Below, piece by piece: positions 57,262 to 64,000 of a stretch of DNA of 64,000 nucleotides; position 1 is the first letter of the stretch, and each line of letters starts with the position of its first letter. Source of the DNA: Rhodoferax fermentans (GTDB taxonomy: Bacteria; Pseudomonadota; Gammaproteobacteria; Burkholderiales; Burkholderiaceae_C); assembly GCF_002017865.1 (NCBI RefSeq), contig NZ_MTJN01000002.1, positions 1,798,001 to 1,862,000 of the forward strand, read 5' to 3'. Below the pieces are notes generated by a model, which saw only the letters and a list, made by a program, of their open reading frames with translations, made no database searches and was not told the origin of the DNA. Made by a program: the position numbers and the translations under genes.

Positions 57262-57729
57262 ATGAACCGACTCGCGTCTATCCTCACGACTGAACATGTG
57301 CTTGTTCAGGTGGACATATCCAGCAAGAAAAGAGCTTTTGAAGAAGCAGGCCTGCTGTTCGAGAACCTCCATGGCCTGAGCCGCGCTCTGGTCACGGACA
57401 GCCTGTTTTCGCGCGAACGCCTGGGTTCCACCGGTCTGGGCCACGGTGTGGCCATTCCGCATGGCCGTATCAAGGGCCTGAAATCACCGATGGCTGCGGT
57501 GTTTCAGTTGGCACGTCCGATTGCTTTTGAAGCGCCGGACGAATTGCCTGTGGGGCTGATGATTTTTTTGCTGGTGCCCGAAGCAGCCACGCAGAAACAC
57601 CTGGAAATCCTGTCTGAAATCGCTGAGATGCTCAGTGATACAGAGCTGCGCGAAAAGCTGATGACCAGCCCGACGGTGACCGACCTGCATGGGCTGATCA
57701 CAGGTTGGCAGTCGGTCCAGTCCAACTAA
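57262..57729 (+). CDS. ptsN: PTS IIA-like nitrogen regulatory protein
   Basis: 155 residues. The phosphorylated histidine lies in GLGHGVAIPHGRIKGLKSPM (His67). It is part of the nitrogen-related phosphotransferase chain (PtsP-PtsO-PtsN) that controls potassium transport and metabolism. Starts at 57262. Followed by hprK after 9 bp, an arrangement typical of betaproteobacteria. Confidence 0.94.
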   Translation: MNRLASILTTEHVLVQVDISSKKRAFEEAGLLFENLHGLSRALVTDSLFSRERLGSTGLGHGVAIPHGRIKGLKSPMAAVFQLARPIAFEAPDELPVGLMIFLLVPEAATQKHLEILSEIAEMLSDTELREKLMTSPTVTDLHGLITGWQSVQSN

Positions 57730-57738
57730 GCCAGCACC

Positions 57739-58689
57739 TTGAAACCCACTGTCATCAGTGCGGATGTCCTCTTTGAGGCGTTTCGCGCAAACCTGCGCTG
57801 GGAATGGGTGGCCGGGCTGGGCGCGTCCGAGCGCCGTTTTGATGAACTGGCGGTCCGTGCGGCGCGCTCCGGTGCCGATCTGGTGGGTTACCTCAACTAC
57901 ATCCACCCCTATCGGGTACAAATTCTGGGTGAACGCGAAGTCGCCTACCTGTCGGATGCCACACCCGAAGACGGTTTGCGGCGCATTGCCCGCATCGTCA
58001 CGCTGGAGCCGCCGGTCCTGATCCTGGCCGATGGTCAAGCCGCACCGGAAGCGCTGATGTCGATGTGTGAGCGCGCCCAGATCCCGATGTTTGCCACCCA
58101 GGGCTCCTCGGCCTTTGTGATTGATGTGCTGCGGGCCTACCTGTCCAAACACTTTGCCGACCGCTGCACCATGCACGGCGTGTTCATGGACATTCTGGGC
58201 CTGGGAGTCATGATCACCGGCGAGTCTGGCCTGGGCAAGAGTGAGTTGGGGCTGGAGCTGATTTCACGCGGCAACGGTCTGGTGGCTGACGATGCGGTGG
58301 ATCTGTACCGCATCAACCAGGACACGATTGAGGGGCGCTGCCCTGAACTGCTGCTCAATTTGTTGGAAGTGCGCGGCATCGGGCTGCTCGACATCCGCTG
58401 CATTTTTGGTGAGACCGCGGTGCGGCGCAAAAAGCGGCTACAACTGATTGTGCATCTGGTACGCCGCGAAACCATGGAGCGCGATTACGAGCGCATTCCC
58501 TACGAACCCCTGACCCAGGACGTGCTGGACGTGCCGGTGCGCAAGGTGGTGATTCAGGTGGTGGCTGGACGCAACATCGCGGTGCTGGTGGAGGCAGCGG
58601 TGCGCAACACCATCTTGCAGATCCGCGGTGTGGACACCTACAAGGAGTTTGTGGAGCGCCACCGCAAAGCGATGGAAGAATCGCCTTAA
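57739..58689 (+). CDS. hprK: HPr kinase/phosphorylase
   Basis: 316 residues. The P-loop is [15 protein letters not shown], and the signature is [13 protein letters not shown] with [18 protein letters not shown]. The enzyme phosphorylates and dephosphorylates a serine of HPr proteins. Betaproteobacteria carry it although they have no sugar PTS; a regulatory role is assumed. The start codon is TTG at 57739. Its stop TAA abuts the fur stop of the opposite strand with no space. Confidence 0.93.
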   Translation: MKPTVISADVLFEAFRANLRWEWVAGLGASERRFDELAVRAARSGADLVGYLNYIHPYRVQILGEREVAYLSDATPEDGLRRIARIVTLEPPVLILADGQAAPEALMSMCERAQIPMFATQGSSAFVIDVLRAYLSKHFADRCTMHGVFMDILGLGVMITGESGLGKSELGLELISRGNGLVADDAVDLYRINQDTIEGRCPELLLNLLEVRGIGLLDIRCIFGETAVRRKKRLQLIVHLVRRETMERDYERIPYEPLTQDVLDVPVRKVVIQVVAGRNIAVLVEAAVRNTILQIRGVDTYKEFVERHRKAMEESP

Positions 58690-59127
58690 TTAACGCGTTT
58701 TGCTGCGGTGCTCGCAGGCGCTGCCTCGGGTGCAGTGTGCGTACAGGCTCAGGGCGTGGTCGGCAATCGCAAAGCCTTTTTCCTTGGCGACAGCGTTTTG
58801 GCGCTGCTCGATCTGGGGGTCAAAAAACTCTTCGACACGGCCACAGTCCAGGCACACCAGATGGTCGTGGTGCTGGCCCTCGTTGAGTTCATACACCGCC
58901 TTGCCACTCTCAAAATGGCTGCGTGTCAGGATCTCGGCCTGCTCAAACTGCGACAACACCCGGTACACCGTGGCCAGGCCCACATCGGATTGTTCTTCCA
59001 GTAGCACCCTGAACACGTCTTCCGCCGTCATGTGGCGTCGGGTGCCCTTTTGGAAAATTTCGAGGATCTTCAGCCGAGGCAAAGTGGCCTTCAGGCCGGT
59101 GCTTTTAAGTTCGTCAATCTTGCTCAT
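58690..59127 (-). CDS. fur: Ferric uptake regulator Fur
   Basis: 145 residues. The winged-helix domain ([35 protein letters not shown] with [11 protein letters not shown]) precedes the metal sites: [16 protein letters not shown] with the structural cysteines, and a final [12 protein letters not shown]. It represses iron uptake when Fe2+ is plentiful. Start at 59127 (MSKIDELKS). Divergent from bamE, a conserved pair. Confidence 0.96.
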   Translation of the reverse strand: MSKIDELKSTGLKATLPRLKILEIFQKGTRRHMTAEDVFRVLLEEQSDVGLATVYRVLSQFEQAEILTRSHFESGKAVYELNEGQHHDHLVCLDCGRVEEFFDPQIEQRQNAVAKEKGFAIADHALSLYAHCTRGSACEHRSKTR

Positions 59128-59227
59128 ACAGAGGTTCCGGTTTCGCGCGCAGGTGCGTCTGGGCTGGGGGTCATGGTTGAAAACGCTGCCAGTACAATGC
59201 AAGCATCATATCGTTGCGGCCTGTCCT

Positions 59228-59779
59228 ATGTTTGATTCCATTGTTCGTTGTGTCTGCTGGAGTGCACTTGGGGCCGCTGGCGTGATGCTTTCCGGGTGTG
59301 GCACGCTTGACAGCACCAGCAACCGGGTGGCCAGTCTCGTCAGACCCTACAAGATCGATATTGTCCAGGGTAATTTTGTGTCGAGTGAGCAATTGGCAGC
59401 CCTCAAAGAGGGAATGCCACGTGGCCAGGTCAAAAATATCCTTGGCACACCGTTGCTCACCGACATTTTCCACGCAGACCGTTGGGACTATGTCTTCACC
59501 TTCAAGCGCCAGGGGGTGGAACCCCAGGCCCGCAAGGTGACGGTGTTCTTCAAAGACGATCTGCTGGTACGTATCGTGGCCGACCCTTTGCCCACGGAAG
59601 CCGAGTTTGTGGCATCGATGGACTCAGATCGCAAGGCTGCGCCAGTACCCGTGCTGGAGATGTCACCGGAAAGCCTGAAAGCAGCCACCCCGGTCAAAAC
59701 GACCCCTGCGGCAGAACCCACCAAGCCGGTCGCAGCACCGCCTGCAAGCTACCCGCCACTTGAAGACAGCGTGCGTTAA
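59228..59779 (+). CDS. bamE: Outer membrane assembly lipoprotein BamE
   Basis: 183 residues. A lipoprotein signal with lipobox LSGC (VMLSGCGTLD) is followed by the SmpA/OmlA domain (YKIDIVQGNFVSSEQLAALK, EGMPRGQVKNILGTPLLTD, DRWDYVFTFKRQG) and a Pro/Ala-rich tail. A part of the BAM complex inserting outer-membrane proteins. The ATG is at 59228, the start of the signal. Divergent from fur; the usual place in proteobacteria. Confidence 0.93.
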   Translation: MFDSIVRCVCWSALGAAGVMLSGCGTLDSTSNRVASLVRPYKIDIVQGNFVSSEQLAALKEGMPRGQVKNILGTPLLTDIFHADRWDYVFTFKRQGVEPQARKVTVFFKDDLLVRIVADPLPTEAEFVASMDSDRKAAPVPVLEMSPESLKAATPVKTTPAAEPTKPVAAPPASYPPLEDSVR

Positions 59780-59788
59780 CGAGGCCCC

Positions 59789-60604
59789 ATGAGCGACTTA
59801 CATCTCCACCGTATTTGTGTGGCCGGTGCCAGCGGCCGCATGGGCCGCATGCTGGTTGAGGCCATCACCCAGGCTGAGGACTGCCAACTCAGCGGTGCCC
59901 TGGATGTATCGGTTTGCCCGGCAGTCGGCCTGGACCCGGCCGCATTTTTGGGCAAAAGCAGCGGCATCAGCATCACCGCCGATTTGCCCACAGGCTTGAG
60001 CAACAGCGATGTGCTGATTGATTTCACGCGGCCAGAAGGCACGCTAGCCCATTTGGCGGTGTGCCGTGAACTGGGTGTGAATCTGGTCATTGGGACCACC
60101 GGTTTTACCGATGCCCAGAAGGCCGAGATCAGCGCCGCCGCCAAAGACATCGCCATTGTGTTTGCACCCAATATGAGTGTGGGTGTGAATGTGACCCTCA
60201 AACTGCTGGAGATGGCGGCCAAGGCCCTGTCCACCGGCTACGACATCGAGATCATCGAAGCGCACCACCGCCACAAGGTCGATGCGCCTTCCGGCACCGC
60301 ACTCAAAATGGGTGAAGTCATTGCCGGCGCCCTTGGGCGTGACCTCAAAGACTGTGCTGTGTATGCACGTGAAGGTGTCACCGGTGAGCGCGACCCGTCC
60401 AGCATCGGTTTCGCCACCATCCGTGGTGGCGACATTGTGGGTGACCACACCGTGCTGTTTGCCGGTACTGGCGAGCGCATCGAGATCAGCCATAAATCTT
60501 CCAGCCGCGTCAGTTATGCACAGGGCAGCCTGCGCGCCGTGCGTTTTCTGGCCGGTCGTACCTCCGGCCTGTTTGACATGGCTGACGTGCTCAATCTGAA
60601 ATGA
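59789..60604 (+). CDS. dapB: 4-hydroxy-tetrahydrodipicolinate reductase
   Basis: 271 residues. NAD(P)H-dependent step of lysine and diaminopimelate synthesis. [16 protein letters not shown] is the cofactor site, and [19 protein letters not shown] contains the catalytic histidine and lysine. IGTTGF and [20 protein letters not shown] complete the family. Its stop overlaps exbB as ATGA. Confidence 0.97.
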   Translation: MSDLHLHRICVAGASGRMGRMLVEAITQAEDCQLSGALDVSVCPAVGLDPAAFLGKSSGISITADLPTGLSNSDVLIDFTRPEGTLAHLAVCRELGVNLVIGTTGFTDAQKAEISAAAKDIAIVFAPNMSVGVNVTLKLLEMAAKALSTGYDIEIIEAHHRHKVDAPSGTALKMGEVIAGALGRDLKDCAVYAREGVTGERDPSSIGFATIRGGDIVGDHTVLFAGTGERIEISHKSSSRVSYAQGSLRAVRFLAGRTSGLFDMADVLNLK

Positions 60605-61251
60605 ACCTGGCACAGTTTTTCTGGCAGGGAGACGCCTTGGCACGAGGTGTGGCCCTGTTGCTGCTAGCCATGTCGGTCAGCAGCTGGGTGGTGATTCTGT
60701 GGAAAACCTGGTTGCTGCACCGCGCCAGCCGTGACGTGGATCGTTGTATCGCTGCCTTCTGGCAAGCGGGCAATATCGATGATGCACGCCAGACCATCAA
60801 GGCTTTTGACCGCGAAGCCCTTGTCGCGCCTATGGTGGACGCTATAAAAATCGAGACAACCCCAACCCTGGCCGGAGCCGGCGGTCTGCAAACCCAATTG
60901 ACCCGTGTGTTGCGCAACGCCCTGCACCAGGCGCTGACCAAGTTGCAACACGGCCAGGTTCTGCTGGCCACCGTGGGTGCTACCGCCCCTTTTGTGGGGC
61001 TGCTGGGCACGGTGTGGGGCATCTATCACGCGCTGATTGGTATTGCGACAGCTGGGCAGGTCACCATCGACAAAATTTCCGGCCCGGTGGGTGAGTCGCT
61101 GATCATGACTGCAGCGGGTCTGGCGGTCGCCATTCCGGCGGTGCTGGCCTACAACGTGCTGGGGCGTTCGGTCGCGCGTATCGAGGCCGAACTCGAAGGT
61201 TTTGCCCGAGACCTGCGTGAACTGGTGGGCTACACCAGCACGCCCCTTTGA
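60601..61251 (+). CDS. exbB: MotA/TolQ/ExbB proton channel protein
   Basis: 216 residues with three membrane helices ([60 protein letters not shown]). [20 protein letters not shown] is the family signature. With ExbD it forms the proton-driven motor that energises TonB-dependent receptors. Coupled to dapB by overlap. GCTATAAAAATCGA at 60841-60854 may be a remnant of the dispersed repeat; too little is left to be sure. Confidence 0.92.
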   Translation: MNLAQFFWQGDALARGVALLLLAMSVSSWVVILWKTWLLHRASRDVDRCIAAFWQAGNIDDARQTIKAFDREALVAPMVDAIKIETTPTLAGAGGLQTQLTRVLRNALHQALTKLQHGQVLLATVGATAPFVGLLGTVWGIYHALIGIATAGQVTIDKISGPVGESLIMTAAGLAVAIPAVLAYNVLGRSVARIEAELEGFARDLRELVGYTSTPL

Positions 61252-61267
61252 GCACGGGCTGATAACC

Positions 61268-61738
61268 ATGTCCTTTGGTCGTCTGGATCGCAGCTCGGGT
61301 GCACAACCCATGAGCGACATCAACATGACGCCGCTGATCGATGTGATGCTGGTGCTGGTGGTGATCTTTATCATCACCGCGCCCTTGCTGGCCAGCTCCA
61401 TCAAACTGGATCTGCCCAAAACCGACGCCGCCAAACCCAGCGAGGTGCCACAGGCTGTGCGTGTGGTGGTGGACGCTGCGGGCCAAGCGTTTGTGAATGA
61501 TCGCCCGGTGTCGCAGGACGAACTGGCCCAGCAGTTTGCAACAGCGCAGCATGCCAACCCCGACACCGAGGTGCAGTTGCGTGCCGACAAGACGGTGCCT
61601 TACGGCCGTATTGTGGAGATCATGGGTGCAGCGCAAAAGGTCGGGCTGAACCGAATTGGTTTTGTCGCGGATGCCACGCCGACCAGCACCACATCACCTG
61701 CGGTGGCGCCCGCCGGGGGCGCACCAGGCAAACCCTAA
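61268..61738 (+). CDS. exbD: ExbD/TolR biopolymer transport protein
   Basis: 156 residues. One membrane helix with the critical aspartate (NMTPLIDVMLVLVVIFIITA), then a periplasmic domain (EVQLRADKTVPYGRIVEIMG, AAQKVGLNRIGFVA). Starts 16 bp after exbB. Precedes leuS. Confidence 0.93.
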   Translation: MSFGRLDRSSGAQPMSDINMTPLIDVMLVLVVIFIITAPLLASSIKLDLPKTDAAKPSEVPQAVRVVVDAAGQAFVNDRPVSQDELAQQFATAQHANPDTEVQLRADKTVPYGRIVEIMGAAQKVGLNRIGFVADATPTSTTSPAVAPAGGAPGKP

Positions 61739-61740
61739 AA

Positions 61741-61787
61741 TCGGAGTCGTTTCGCCACATGCGCTGCGCACGTGTGGCAACCTCCGA
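61741..61787 (+). promoter_or_regulatory. nested stem-loop in the exbD-leuS gap
   Basis: TCGGAG (61741-61746) pairs with CTCCGA (61782-61787), GCCACA (61754-61759) with TGTGGC (61773-61778), and TGCGC with GCGCA in the centre. No T-tract follows, so it is not a plain terminator. It lies 60 bp before leuS and could be a leader or processing site. Confidence 0.5.
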
Positions 61788-61841
61788 CACCTCTGTTTCA
61801 GTCACTTCCCGCCCAAGCGGCGTATCCCGCCGCCAAGATAG

Positions 61842-64000
<2,159 letters not shown>

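Noticed and set aside
60841..60880. Possible repeat remnant in exbB (GCTATAAAAATCGA)
   Set aside because: Similarity limited to an AT-rich flank; could be chance.

Overview
The window reads as chromosomal DNA of a betaproteobacterium, most likely a Rhodoferax-like member of the Comamonadaceae (Burkholderiales). This is inferred from GC-rich coding sequence on nearly every base and from gene order: smg-dprA-LysM protein-def-fmt; fba-purC-purE-purK-sua5; tsaB-rimI-uracil DNA glycosylase; hpf-ptsN-hprK; fur<>bamE-dapB-exbB-exbD-leuS. No rRNA, tRNA, CRISPR array, transposase, integrase or phage gene was seen.

Layout. 1-5445: smg (cut by the window edge), dprA and a LysM protein on the minus strand, divergent from def-fmt and azlC-azlD. 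5586-7112: a chemoreceptor with a C-terminal Cache-like sensor. 7473-12169: a gluconeogenic/Calvin-type block with GTP-dependent PEP carboxykinase and two different class II aldolases. 12663-20582: purine genes purC and purE-purK-sua5, interrupted by an accessory block (yjjP/yjjB exporter, DJ-1-like protein, RHH regulator, lone PAS protein, CnoX-like thioredoxin). 20596-27624: SemiSWEET, dacB, EamA transporter, tsaB-rimI-udg, cation efflux, pyrF. 27682-34990: NIT-type chemoreceptor, a long CoA-transferase and uvrA. 35119-35772: a helix-A-less hemerythrin and a CC-motif small protein. 36102-39459: MFS transporter, ssb, NCS2 permease. 39652-45977: a five-gene accessory operon (RND adaptor, RND pump, sulfide:quinone oxidoreductase-like flavoprotein, DUF2892 membrane protein, CsoR-family repressor) with a candidate CsoR-type operator in front. 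46048-55496: mnmA-nudJ, an AraC/SDR divergent pair, pntA-pntB, fadD-mtn. 55536-64000: corA, hpf-ptsN-hprK, fur, bamE-dapB-exbB-exbD and the start of leuS.

Two things stand out. First, the coherent sqr-RND-CsoR operon, whose repressor has an unusual cysteine arrangement. Second, a dispersed short palindromic repeat of about 50-60 bp (core AGCCCTT, a short loop, AAGGGCT, flanked by ATAGCTAT on one side and GAGGCCAAAA on the other). I count about 16 full or partial copies. It lies between genes and, strikingly, inside many coding regions (dprA, purK, sua5, udg, uvrA and others) without breaking the frame; in eamA and mtn it supplies the stop codon or tail. A separate bipartite nested inverted repeat (12294-12502) between fba and purC shows what look like compensatory stem differences. 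Most single-copy genes are confidently assigned by family motifs; the joint role of the accessory operon is inference.
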